From Ochotona curzoniae (taxonomy: Eukaryota; Chordata; Mammalia; Lagomorpha; Ochotonidae), in the NCBI RefSeq assembly GCF_017591425.1, contig NW_024466004.1, positions 35,342,501-35,406,500 of the forward strand: a DNA stretch of 64,000 bases. The letters are read 5' to 3'. This document shows positions 21,798-31,905 of this stretch, in pieces. The position numbers and the translations under genes were made by a program. The notes beneath the pieces were generated by a model. That model saw only the letters and a program-made list of their open reading frames with translations. It made no database searches and was not told the DNA's origin. Numbering within the stretch: position 1 is the first letter of the stretch; each line of letters begins with the position of its first letter.

Positions 21798-22296
21798 TGA
21801 GCAAAAGTTAGTGATGTCTACAAATGAATTTATTCAGCAGTGAGGGAACAAGCACATTTATACCAGAGTGTGGGCTGCCCCACACAGAGAACCATGCAAC
21901 AGGAGTGAGCCGAAGTTGTCCACAAACTAGGGAGGAGAGAGACACTGAAAATACAGCCTGCGAGAGGGAAAGTCTAACTAACACGGAGAGGCTGGAACGT
22001 GGGAACATTCGGTTCATGTGCTGAACAGTTGAGTGTGTGCCTTGAAGCGAGGTGTGCAGCAGAAAGAGAATGCCCTCCCATCTTCCACTCCTGCCTGCTG
22101 CTGCCAGATGTAACAGGAGTAGTATAGGAAGGCAGGTGCTTTGGGTTGACAAGGAGGAGTTGGAGGTGAGGTGGCAGCTAGTGACTCCAGCTCCACAGAC
22201 CCATCTAGCTCTTTGCCTATCCAATTTTGAAGAACTAATTAGCCGCTTGGCTATCTGGATTCACAGATCCAAGTAGTTGCCTGCCTATTTGTTACA
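21798..22296 (-). mobile_element. 3' LTR of a class I endogenous retrovirus
   Basis: Read on the minus strand it begins TGTAACAAATAGGCAGGC at 22296, directly after a polypurine tract. It carries a TATAAA box (21857-21862) and an AATAAA signal (21829-21834) only about 23 bases apart, and a possible CA end at 21798. The length of about 500 bp fits a class I LTR. The 138-codon minus ORF 21808-22224 lies wholly in the LTR and is not a gene. The far (U5) end is uncertain. Confidence 0.68.
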
Positions 22297-22298
22297 CA

Positions 22299-22325
22299 TC
22301 ATCCCCCCTCCCCCCACTGCCCCAG
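22299..22325 (-). promoter_or_regulatory. Polypurine tract (retroviral plus-strand primer site)
   Basis: On the minus strand it reads GGGGCAGTGGGGGGAGGGGG followed by ATGATG. It lies immediately upstream of the LTR's TGTAAC, which is the expected place for primer-tract RNA. Confidence 0.7.
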
Positions 22326-22712
22326 AGATTTGAAGCCCTTAATCTTACAAGGGTTCTGTGTGTTGAAGGACAATCTCTGTCGAAGGACAATTCCTGCAGG
22401 GTGTACCTGCAGGTTCCCGCTGCCTGTTTATGGTTCAGATACCTCCACATAGCTCATCTAACAGATCAGGCTCACAAATTGGAGGATTTTCCTCTGTCAT
22501 TGCCAATGTCCGTGGCCCCAGCAAATTTATCCTGATCCTGAAGAGCTACCCAATTTCTGAAGCAAATTTATCATTCAGGAAGAGCATAAATGGAAAAAAG
22601 TGAAACACAAGCAAATCTCCTCTAAGAATGGAAAGGCATATTTGATTGTTTCTAAAATAGTAAGTGCAGATAGATGATCTTTGCCCAGGTTATACAGCCA
22701 TCTAACCCAGAC

Positions 22713-22919
22713 CTAGAGATTTGTAGTATCTTTTTCATTGACTATAGTGCTATTAGAGTTGATGTGACAGATTCTATTAACCATTAAACACAACCCTTGG
22801 TGTTCTATCAGTACACATTTGAAGGCTATTTGATTGTCCATGGTGACCTTAGACAGATCAGCTACTAGACCTGAGTATTTGGTATAAAAGCTCACCTCGT
22901 ATAGGCTAGTTTTCCCCAA
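22713..22919 (-). pseudogene. ERV env remnant, transmembrane (TM) ectodomain
   Basis: The 68-codon minus frame contains TMDNQIAFKCVLIEHQGLCL and then a C-x6-C pair (GLCLMVNRICH). The order and spacing match the ectodomain of gammaretrovirus-type TM subunits, where a CX6CC motif normally follows the heptad region. Here the last cysteine is replaced by histidine. The rest of env, including the surface subunit and the membrane anchor, is not recognisable. Roughly 0.4 kb separates this from the LTR, as expected for an env 3' part. It is broken and non-functional. Confidence 0.62.
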
Positions 22920-23031
22920 TTAGTAGATATTTTTTTAATGACTTCGTAATATACAGCAGGGTCTTCTGTGATGATAGAACTAAGGAGTGTTCTTGCCACT
23001 AGCAACATCTTGAATGGATAAAGAGAAGTAA

Positions 23032-23363
23032 GCAGGGCCCGGCGCGGTGGCGCAGTGGTTTAAGGTCCTTGCCTTGCACGCCCGGGATCCCATATGGGTG
23101 CCGGTTCTATCCCAGCAGCCCTGCTTCCCTTCCAGCTCCCTGCCTGTGGCCTGGGAAAGCAGTCCAGGACAGCCCAAAGCTTTGGGACCCTGCACCCGTG
23201 TGGGAGACCCAGAAGAGGCTCCTGGCTTCAGATTGGCATAGCATGGGCCGTTGCGCTCACTTGGGGAGTGAATCATCGGACGGATGGAAGATCTTCCTCT
23301 CTGTCTCTCCTCTCTGTATATCCACCTTTCCAATAAAAAAATAATAAATATAAATCTTAAAAA
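23032..23363 (+). mobile_element. CSINE, full length, young, inside the ERV env region
   Basis: The head is near-consensus (GGGCCCGGCGCGGTGGCGCA). Perfect 12-bp target-site duplications AAAGAGAAGTAA (23020-23031 and 23364-23375) flank it. It inserted after the provirus. Confidence 0.93.
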
Positions 23364-23375
23364 AAAGAGAAGTAA

Positions 23376-24569
23376 ACAAAACACATATGTCATTAAGTGC
23401 AATAGATTCGGTTCATTAATACAGCAGAACCAAAGACTTTAATTACCCTATTTTACTTTTGAGGAAGTATTTCATGTCTTCAGTCACTTCACAAGGGTAA
23501 GTAGGTGTAATCTTTGCATGCTTCTATGAAAAACTCAACAGGCAGTTTAATCGTTGGCAGATATTCCAGCCTGAACTGCCCTGTAACCTGACTACAGGTT
23601 GTTGTCAGAAGCCATGTAGTCGGGACAGATCGAGCGAGGGTGTGACTAGTACCACTGCTCGGTTAGCAAGGCTACAAGGAGTTTCTGGTTTCATGGCAAG
23701 GCCCAGCAGAATGTCTAATCACCTCATTGCTGCCTCACCCCCTTGTATGGACACTTGATCACTTCTCTGTTATTTCATAGAATTCTCTTGAGGATGTTGT
23801 TGCTGGTTTTTTTTTTTTTTTTTCAAAAGTGAAATAATTCCTGTAACTGGTGTAACACCTCAAAATGATTAATCATGCTATGGTAAAAGGGTCTTTAGCA
23901 ACTTCAGGCAATGACACACAGCTAAATGCATACAATAGTACAATTGAGCCCATATTGTCCTGGAACAACCTGCTGCATGCCTACCTTTGACCTGGAACTT
24001 GTCCTTATATAAATAATGTTCTCCTTAAGAAATGGCTTGGTACCATCTTGGATACAGATGATAATCATGGATGTACAAATCGTTTATTTACCACACAGCC
24101 TCAAACTGCTGCATTACATGAAATGATGCATTTCGGCTTCCCACCACATAAAGCAGAAATTATATGGAGCATCTTCTAAAGGGAGACAAATGTGTTGAGT
24201 CCTCACAAGAAAATGACTTGAAGCGTCTACCTTATATTGGCACTTGTATTTAGGGAAAGAAAAGTTACTAGATAAACAGAAGTTTTTTGCAAAGGCCCTC
24301 TGTTTGTAGAAAGGCTGAGTTGCCCTCATCCCTTTCACTGCCCTTTAACAAAAGAACAAAAAACAATTGAATCAGTACTAGGTGAAGGTGGTGGTAATTA
24401 ATGCATGATTGATTGTAAGATTTAGTAAAGAATCTATGATATATGCCTTTATCTCATTCATAGGCTTTCCTTTTAATCTTGTATTCTTGATATTTTAAGT
24501 AATATTAATTTTGGTTTAGTGAAAATTGATTTTGGATACAAGTAAACCACCTGTCATTATGTAACCACA
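23376..24569 (-). pseudogene. ERV env / pol-env junction region, decayed
   Basis: It lies between the integrase and TM remnants, so by position it should be env surface-subunit sequence. The open frame 24114-24338 (minus) is cysteine-bearing but I cannot match it. A T run near 23810 and many stops interrupt it. The assignment is by position only. Confidence 0.4.
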
Positions 24570-25270
24570 TGTGCTGCCAACCATGAAGCTCTCAAGTCAG
24601 CCGCAGCTGTCCTCCGGCAAAGTGTGCTAAGCAGTGCCTGGTAAGATCCCTTTGATTCATGCTGCAACTCAACAGGAGGGGTGTCCTTCTTCCCAATTCT
24701 GTAACAAAACCAGGTCTCCCTGTTAGATAGGTTATTGGTGATTTCTGAGATCTGATACTGTATGAATTTAATTACTATACTTCATCAGAGTCATTGGTAA
24801 TTATGTAGATAAATCACATATCTTACCTAAAGCAAAGAGGGTGTCAGAAGTAAGGAAGACTCTTCCATGGGCTACCAAATGGACTAAGGTTGAAAGCAAC
24901 CTTAGGTGCAATTCTCATCCTGGGGAGGGCAATAAGCAACAACTTAAGCCAGCTTCTGAGAACTTCTGGCAAAGGGTTGCCAGAACTTTCTTAAGAATAT
25001 GATAAGTTTTTTGTTTTACCTGACAAGGTCCTTAAGAGGCACGGAGATGACAAGAAATCCCTACAGCATTGGCCCACTGCTGAGTTGTTTTAGTCACATG
25101 AGGGTCCACTGTCATGCCAAAGCAACCTTGGAAGGCCAAAGGGAGAAATTATTTTCTGTAGTGGGGTTTTGAACAAGCTCTGTTTTTTTTTTTTTAAGCT
25201 GGTAATACTTCTATCCATATTGTGAGAATATCAATAAAGAAAAGGGTATATTTGTGACTATTTGTGCAGG
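24570..25270 (-). pseudogene. ERV pol remnant, integrase core and C-terminal part
   Basis: On the minus strand, frame-shifted pieces align in order with a gammaretroviral integrase. A piece near 25250-25220 reads FIDILTIWIEVLPA (core, first catalytic Asp region). A piece near 25120-25060 reads like PHVTKTTQQWANAVGISCHL (second catalytic Asp neighbourhood, decayed). A piece near 24925-24880 reads MRIAPKVAFNLSPF, and the C-terminal piece near 24680-24600 reads ELQHESKGSYQALLSTLCRR. At least three frameshifts or stops break it. A run of 12 A (minus strand) lies inside the core. Confidence 0.72.
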
Positions 25271-25634
25271 CATGTTAATGAAGCCTTCCTGCAATGGAGT
25301 ATAGTAAGGGAGTAAGCAAGGGAGGCAAATTGATGTAACTCCCAGGGTCCCTTTGCAAATAGCTGGCACAGGAGTGAGCTACTTCCCTTGTGATGGCATT
25401 TAAACTTTATTCCCAAAGACATGAGAAGCTATTTACATCAGAATCACTCTTCTTAGATGGCTCTAGTTATGCATTTCTCTAATACTTTTCCATTAACAGG
25501 CCACAAGAAGATGACCTCATGATCTAAATCTACCACCCTTTGCATTTTTAGTATGACTGCATTATTGAGCCCTTTCTATCTCAGTTCCAGTATAGTGGAG
25601 ATTTCTAGCCAGTTCTGTATGCTGAGGTATTAAA
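25271..25634 (-). pseudogene. ERV pol remnant, RNase H-integrase linker, decayed
   Basis: It lies between the integrase core and the CSINE that splits pol. Only weak similarity to the integrase N-terminal zone is visible, and no zinc-binding HHCC set can be read. Confidence 0.4.
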
Positions 25635-25676
25635 GTAGTTTTTAAAAAATTTTACTTACTTTAATTTGAAAGACAG

Positions 25677-25728
<52 letters not shown>

Positions 25729-25998
25729 AGGAGGAGGAGAGAGAGGTGTTTCAACTGCTGGTTCACTTCCTAAAATTACTGTAAAAATGGGAAATGAGCT
25801 GATCTGAAGCCAGGAGTCAGCAGTTTCTTCCAGGTCTCCCACACAGCTATAGGATGCTCAAGGACTTGGGCTATCCTCTGCTGTCTTTTCAGGGCATAAG
25901 CACGAAGCTGGATCAGATCTGGAGTAGTTAGGACACAAACAGGGGTGCTGGCACTACTGGTGAAGAATTAGCTTGCTATACCCCCATGCTGACCCCTA
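25635..25998 (-). mobile_element. CSINE, antisense, with expanded (CA)n, inside ERV pol
   Basis: TTTTACTTACTTTAATTTGA tail, then a CA run. The body includes AGCTGATCTGAAGCCAGGAG and it ends near CATGCTGACCCC. It separates the RNase H and integrase remnants. Confidence 0.85.
25682..25726. repeat. (CA)n microsatellite
   Basis: About 22 perfect AC units inside the antisense CSINE. Confidence 0.97.
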
Positions 25999-26089
25999 CA
26001 TTCATTTCTAGCACCTCCTGTGTAGCAGCTCTTTTTGCTACATTATCTGCTAATGCATTTCATTTGCTAACATAACTATTTTTGTTTTG

Positions 26090-26410
26090 ATGTCTTCCAA
26101 AGTGAAAGACAGTCACTTCAAAATGTCTTTTCCATGTTTAAAGGGAGAGTTCTTTGCAGTCAGTAGCTTTCATTTTCTTCAAATTGCTGCATGTGCACAT
26201 AACATAAGGAAAACATTTTGGAGTCTTTATAAATATTAACTCATTGGCATTTTTCTAATTGCAAAACTCTAGTCAAAGCAATAAGTTGAAATTTTTGAGC
26301 TGATTATTAGAAGACCAAGCCTGAGCTTTTGTCACCTGTGTAAGATCCACCGTGGTGGATTTTGCTTACCTAATCCTTTGCTTCATAAAGCTATTATAAT
26401 TCATCTGGTA
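26090..26410 (-). pseudogene. ERV pol remnant, RNase H domain
   Basis: Minus-strand pieces read QLIALTRVLQLEK (about 26290-26250), then VNIYKDSKMFSLCYVHM (about 26235-26185) and TAKNSPFKHGKDILK. This is the order of the AELIALTQAL-like helix, the TDS-bearing strand and the loop of gammaretroviral RNase H. The catalytic Asp of the TDS triplet is retained as KDS. In-frame stops break it. The host-type RNase H alternative is ruled out by the adjacent RT and integrase. Confidence 0.78.
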
Positions 26411-26497
26411 GATCAGACCTGCTAGAATACACCAGCTTTATGTTCTCTGCATAGAAGTTAGTTCTTCAGTATTCTGAGATGGCAATGGAGTACTGGA

Positions 26498-27250
26498 TCA
26501 AGGACATTGCATACCTTGAGAGATACATATGACTTTAATATAAGAGCTGAGCTTTTCTTGTGAGAGCTCTTCCTGTCCTTTAACTTCAAGGACTCCTCGC
26601 ACCTGGTATGAAGTTTGGACCTCAAGTCGCTGATCTGAAGTTAGCTTGGTGGTTTCCTCCATAGAAAGCGCTATTACAGAAGCCTCTCTTAACCATGTAG
26701 GCCTTGCTTCACCCACTGAATCTAGCGCTTAGAAAAACAGGCCACCAGTAACGGAAGTGGATCGTTTCTGAGTCAGAACACCTAGAGAGACTCCTTTTTT
26801 CTCTGCTACAAAGGGAGAGAATGGCTAGTCCACATTAGGGATTCCTAGTATTGGAGCTTTTATTAATAGCTCTTCAACCCTCTGGAAGAATTCTTCCTGC
26901 TGTTGTGTCCAGTAAGGTGGATCCATGAGCCTCACATAAAAGTCTAACTATTGACTCAATAACCATATTCTGTAAAGCCCTGTCATTCCTGGGAGTGTCC
27001 TCAGCTATTTCTTTATCTGAAATAGCCCTATATGTAATATAGTTTCCTATCTCTTGACTGAAAGAGCATACTTTCCTGGCAGTAGAATTGTGGTTAGTCG
27101 TTTCCTGTTTTGTTTTGTTTTGTTTTTGAGAAATTTGAGCTCCGATTTGCAAAATTCTTTCCATTTTCCTAGAAAGTTAAGATGATATTTTAATCTGAGT
27201 CCTCTGTAGAGATGCTGCAAATGAAAATACCATCTATATATTGTAGGTTT
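26498..27250 (-). pseudogene. ERV pol remnant, reverse transcriptase palm to connection
   Basis: The minus strand carries LQYIDGIFICSISTEDSD, with YIDG at 27240-27229 in place of the catalytic YVDD (the second catalytic Asp is lost). Next come ELLIKAPILGIPNVD and KKGVSLGVLTQKR (near 26870-26780), then TTKLTSDQRLEVQTSYQVRG in the 72-codon frame 26716-26498. Together these are the palm, thumb and connection landmarks of a gammaretrovirus-like RT. The fingers and upstream palm are missing or displaced by the CSINE at 27255-27475. Confidence 0.8.
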
Positions 27251-27254
27251 CTCA

Positions 27255-27475
27255 ATGTTTTTAAAAAAGATTTATTTATTTTTTGAAAGTCAGAGTTATA
27301 GAAAGATAGTGAGGAGAAAGAGAAACAGGGAGAGAGACAAAGGTTTTCCATCTGCTGGTTCACTTCCAAGGTTGCTTCAATGACTAAACTGATGCAGATA
27401 GAGGTCAGATGCTGAAAGCTTTGCTTCATCCTGGTCTACTCATGGGTAGCAGCGGTTCAAGTACCATGCCATCTT
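27255..27475 (-). mobile_element. CSINE, antisense, inside ERV reverse transcriptase
   Basis: AAAAAAGATTTATTTATTTTT tail, CCATCTGCTGGTTCACTTCC body, 5' head poorly preserved. It sits about 15 bases upstream (in ERV sense) of the YIDG motif. Confidence 0.8.
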
Positions 27476-28640
27476 TCTCACCCCACTAGCATGTGCTTGA
27501 TTACAAATAGATTAGTGAGGACATGGGGATTTTGCAAATAGCAGCTTAACCTGGGGCACAGAAACACATAGACTTATTATGGAAGCACACTCCAAGAACC
27601 AATCTTTCTGTGTGTCCACACCTGAAACACTCTCCTGTGGACTTTTGAGGCAGACCAGAATGGCTCCCGGACTGATTCAGAGTTCGCTGAGCAATGTTTA
27701 AACCAATTGTTCACTTATATGTCTGCTCTCTGGACTGTATCCCAAATTGGAGCACCCTTTTCTCTTTTTCTCTATGTTTTTTCTATTTTATAAAACACCT
27801 TGTATTTTGTTTTTGCCAGCTGACTCATGGAAACTTGAGGTCTAATAGCTAAGTTGTGAAACTTTGCTAGAAGTGAATCAATAAGAGTGAATGTGTGACT
27901 GTAAACAGTTGAAAAGACCCTGCAGAACCTGAAAAAGGCACAAGTGAACGTGACTCTCAATAAGGCCTATTATGCCCATTCTTGTGACTTGATTCTCTTG
28001 TTATGAGATGAAATCTGGTATTCTAGAATCTCCTCTTTACATCCCAAAGTGCAGTTCCCTGTCCCAGCTAATTTGGCAGCTGGGGTGGGTGGTGAGGGGA
28101 GTTCTTCTACAGGTTGATCTAGACCTGGGATATTACCAAAAACCCAATGTCCCTTGATTTTTCAAAACCATTGCACCTAGGGTAACTGGCCACTAGGGGC
28201 AGCATCACCATCGCTGAGATTCTGTGCATCCGAAGAAGCAATTACAGGCATGATTGAAGTTTGAGTCAGTCATGAGTTTGGGGCTGTCATCCTTGCTGAT
28301 AGAGGTTTAGTGGAACTGTACCCCATGCCTGGAGGCTAAGCCCTTGGTGATTAAAAAAATCAGTGTAAAGTTAAAACCAGCCATCAGAGTTTTTCCTAAG
28401 CCCTGAAACCTCAGCACCCCCACATTTCTTTATGGCTTATACTGCCACATCTACAGAATTCAATTACTATAGCCCTTTAAGTCCCATGCCAGGAATATAT
28501 GCTTCAAGATAGTTACAGCACCTCAGCATCTTCAGATGTTAGAGCTCAGAAATCCAGTGTTCATATTTCTCAAAGCTGACCACTGCAGTGAGAGAAGGCT
28601 TGACTATGCATGAAATGTTACATCATGTTTGGCTAGCAGA
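27476..28640 (-). pseudogene. Probable ERV gag / 5' region, heavily decayed
   Basis: By position this should hold gag. One candidate landmark is a zinc-knuckle-like piece on the minus strand at 27635-27585 reading GECFRCGHTERLVLGVC. It has the C-x2-C spacing and a later C, but the histidine is not in register. No matrix or capsid sequence can be read, and no protease. The distance to RT is far too short for an intact gag-pro-pol. Either a deletion removed the intervening part or the assignment is partly wrong. Confidence 0.4.
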
Positions 28641-29147
28641 AGTTACATGCATACACCAGTAACCAAAGGCAGCTGCATTTTAAACCTGCTTTCCTTGTAG
28701 CAGGCTCTCATTCCAGAGCAGAGGTGTTGCAATGGCTATCAAGATCTACCTAAACTGAGTATACTGGCTGCCACTTAAACAAGCTGGCTCTGGTCCCTGT
28801 TCCTTGAAAGAGTGGGCCAGAAAGAAGATCCCCACTGCTCCACTTCAGCTGGACAACAAAATCCCACTACCTGAGCAGATGGGTTTAACAACTAGATGAC
28901 AGGTGCTGCCCTTCCCTCTTCCAGTAAGCAAAGGGGAGGGCAAAAAGCCATGCAGTGAGAAGAAGACAATAAAGGTCAAAACTTGGTCAGACACATTTAT
29001 CCAACGGTTCTAGTTCTATGCTAAGAACTGAGCTTTCCAACACCAAACCCTAGCTCTAAAAATACATTGCCTCCAAAAGCTGCACTAGAGCATAATGATT
29101 AGTTACTTGTCTACCTGTATCCACATACACAAATGATAGCTCATATC
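28641..29147. other. No recognised gene; 5' LTR of the ERV not found
   Basis: I searched for a second copy of the LTR start TGTAACAAATAGGC or its AATAAATTCATTTG part and saw none. The 5' LTR is probably lost or too diverged to see by eye. Confidence 0.45.
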
Positions 29148-29262
29148 ATTAGCAGGGAGTTGGATCAGAAACAAACTAGCTGGGACTTGAACCAGTGCTC
29201 CAATATAGAATGCTAGTGTCACAGGTGGCAGTTTAACATTGTCCCACAACACTGACCCTACA
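29148..29262 (-). mobile_element. CSINE 5' fragment, antisense
   Basis: GCAGGGAGTTGGATCAGAAAC, GCTGGGACTTGAACCAGTGC and a decayed head end. The 3' two thirds are missing. Confidence 0.7.
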
Positions 29263-30062
29263 GTGTCTTTTGTCTGTTTCTTCTCTTGTTTGGTTCTGGT
29301 CAACTTCAAATTCACTTTTCTGCACCACTGAAAGTGAAATTCTATTTAAGGAATCTAGTAACAGAATATTTCCTTGGAAACCTCACTGGACTTCATATTT
29401 ATAATCTGAGAAATGCAAACTGCGAATTCTAATTCTTAGTATTACTAGCTTCCAATGTTAGAAAGCATAAAATTATTTCCAGGTTCAAATTGACTTGATG
29501 TGTTAAGAGGTCAAAATCAGTAACAATTATAAAATGCAATGACCTTTATTTATAATTTTCTGTGTTGTTTTTCTCTTGTCTTTCTGAGACAAAAGAAATA
29601 ATATTTTGAACTATGGGCATTAATGTGATACTGTTAAAATTATGGCAGACTATACTATCTTCAATATATATATTCTATTTGTGATATGGATAATCCATAT
29701 CACACATTTATGACATATAAAACCACTGAGATGACTTCTTCATATCTGATCAGATTTTTTGAATCACACTTGCTTGTGGCAATTAGGACATTTGCAAACT
29801 CCTCAGAAGTTTTATTATCCATGAATGTTTACAAACATGAAGATTTTTTATTCAGTAATTTTCTTTTCAAGATCAAAGTAAAGTTTTCAGGCCACCTTCT
29901 TTCTGTAGAAGGAGAGTAATTGTTAGCTTCAAAAAGGGAACATCTTTATCACTTTGTATATTAACCCTTTAATAAAATTAGTTCCCCAGATTCTCTGGTT
30001 CCAATCAAGATTTTTCAGGAAATGAGATAGCAAGTAAAGCTCAGAACACAAGAAATTGTGTG
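29263..30062. other. No recognised gene or repeat
   Basis: AT-rich unique-looking DNA. The ORF 29686-29919 has no known motif. Confidence 0.45.
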
Positions 30063-30064
30063 AG

Positions 30065-30357
30065 CACATGGTACACATTGTACATGGTACACATGGTACA
30101 CATTGTACACACATTGTACATGGTACACATGGTACACATTGTACATGGTACACATGATGCACACTGTACGCACATTGTACATGGTACACATGGTACACAT
30201 TGTACACACATTGTACATGGTACACATGGTGCACCTGGTACACACATTGTACATGGTACACATGGTACACCTTGTACATGCATTGTACATGATACACATG
30301 GTACACATGGTGCACATTGTACACACATTGTATATGGTACACATGGTACACATTGTA
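30065..30357. repeat. GTAC-rich minisatellite (9-bp related units)
   Basis: About 290 bases of variants of GGTACACAT and TTGTACACA, grouped into higher-order blocks of the type ACATTGTACATGGTACACAT repeated with small changes. Each unit carries the palindrome GTAC. Several long open frames on both strands (translations rich in V, H, T, Y and C) result from the 9-bp period, which never shifts frame. They are not genes. Confidence 0.95.
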
Positions 30358-30659
30358 GATATTTGGCAGGTGGAGGGCAGCATGATGAGGGACACTCCCA
30401 TAGAAAAGAGTGCGATGCAGATTTTAAAAAGAGATGTGTAAATACAGGCTTTTACTGCTTTGCAAGTTCACCACTTTTGCAAACAAAAGTCTGGAAGCTC
30501 CAAAGGGAGGTACTGTCTATACTCCAAGTGCCTTGGTATTTAAGCAAGTCAGAGAGTGTTCTCTGTAGAGGAGCTACTGAAATCTGGGAGAAGGACTGGC
30601 CACACTGGCTGTCTATGCCGCATCTGTGCTGTCACTAAAGTAAGAGTGACCTGAATGAG
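30358..30659. other. No recognised gene or repeat
   Basis: Spacer between the minisatellite and the L1 fragment. Confidence 0.45.
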
Positions 30660-31905
30660 AGAATAACAGATGATAGAGACCTGGAGGAAGAATGAAATAT
30701 GAATGTCTGATAGACATGAAAAAATGCTCAGGATCACCAGTCATCAGGAAAATGCAAATAAAAGCCATAATGAGATATCATCAAAGTTGCTAGAATGGCT
30801 ATCATTCAAAAATTAAAAAAAAAAAAGAAAATAAACAGGCAAGGCTGTGGGTGGAAAGGTACCCTAATCCATCATTGGTGGAAATCTAAACTAGTACAAC
30901 TATTATGGAAGATCGTATTGAGCCCTCATAGACCTAAAAATAGATCTACATATGGCCCATCCACCCTACTTCTGGGAATTTATCCAAATGAAATAAAATT
31001 AGTATATTAAAGAACAATTTGTGTCCCATGTTCATAACAGCTAAGATATGAAATAAATTCAGATGTTTACTAGCTTATAACTAGACAAAGAGCACATGGT
31101 ATAAATACATGACAAAATTCTACATGGCAAAAAAAATTCTATTATTTGTAACAAAATGGATGCAACTAAAAACCATATGCTTAGAGAGATAAGCTAGCCT
31201 CAAAAATACAAATAGATTCTATATTCTCTGATATATAGTAGTTAAGATAGAATACAAAAATGTATAGGGATGAATGGTCATTTTTAGATTTGATTATTGC
31301 ATTTAGCCCTTCTTCATATTTGTAGGAACTGGGATCTTCCTATATCTTACTTGTTCAAAGTTATGGTTTGTGGTGAATTTGGCCTGTAAATATAGAATGG
31401 ATTGGAAATACGTCTTAGAAAACAGATAAAGTTAGGAAAGGGAGGAGGTGGGAGAGATGAGGGAATCAGTGGATTGTGGGAAGTGGTGTTTTTTTTTTCT
31501 TTTTGTAATTGTACCTATGGAATGCATAAAATCTCTTTGTATTAGGGCCGGGTGCGATGGCACAGTGATTAAGGTCCTCGCCTTGCACGCCCGGGATCCC
31601 ATATGGGCGCCGGTTCTAATCCCGGCAGCCCTGCTTCCCATCCAGCTTCCTGCCTGTGGCCCGGGAAAGCAGTTGAGGACGGCCCAAGGCTTTGGGACCC
31701 TGCACCAGTGTGGGAAACCTGGAAGAGGCTCCTGGCTTCAGATTGGCTCAGCTCCAGCTGTTGAGGCCACTTGGGGAGTGAATCATTGGATGGAAGATCT
31801 TCCTCTCTATCTCTCCTCTTCTGTATATCTGCTTTTCCAATAAAAATAAAATAAAATAAATCTTAAAAAATTCTCTTTGTATTAATAAAAAATAAAGTAA
31901 CCACT
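30660..31905 (+). mobile_element. L1 fragment: ORF2 3' end plus 3' UTR
   Basis: The plus strand gives ORF2 C-terminal landmarks in shifted frames: QGCGWKGTLIHHWWKSKLVQ at about 30834-30893 and STLLLGIYPNEIK near 30960-31000. A TGGATGCAACTAAAAACC stretch follows, then a G/A-rich 3' UTR (GGAGGAGGTGGGAGAGATGA), TGGAATGCATAAAATCTC and an AATAAAAAATAAAG tail. It is 5'-truncated and contains in-frame stops. The CSINE at 31545 interrupts the 3' UTR. Confidence 0.85.
31545..31871 (+). mobile_element. CSINE, full length, young, inside the L1 3' UTR
   Basis: GGGCCGGGTGCGATGGCACA head, B-box GGTTCTAATCCC, AATAAAATAAAATAAATCTT tail. Perfect 13-bp target-site duplications TCTCTTTGTATTA lie at 31532-31544 and 31872-31884. 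Confidence 0.94.

Noticed and set aside
21808..22224. 138-codon minus-strand frame
   Set aside because: It lies entirely inside the retroviral LTR, spanning the TATA box, so it is a chance frame.
28641..29147. 5' LTR of the retrovirus
   Set aside because: No match to the 3' LTR start, TATA/AATAAA pair or end could be found by eye.
30065..30357. CRISPR-like array from repeated short units
   Set aside because: There are no unique spacers, the units are contiguous, and the context is a mammalian nuclear genome.
30041..30638. Several overlapping open frames of 95-192 codons on both strands
   Set aside because: They are produced by the 9-bp minisatellite, whose period keeps every frame open. 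Their composition is purely repeat-derived.
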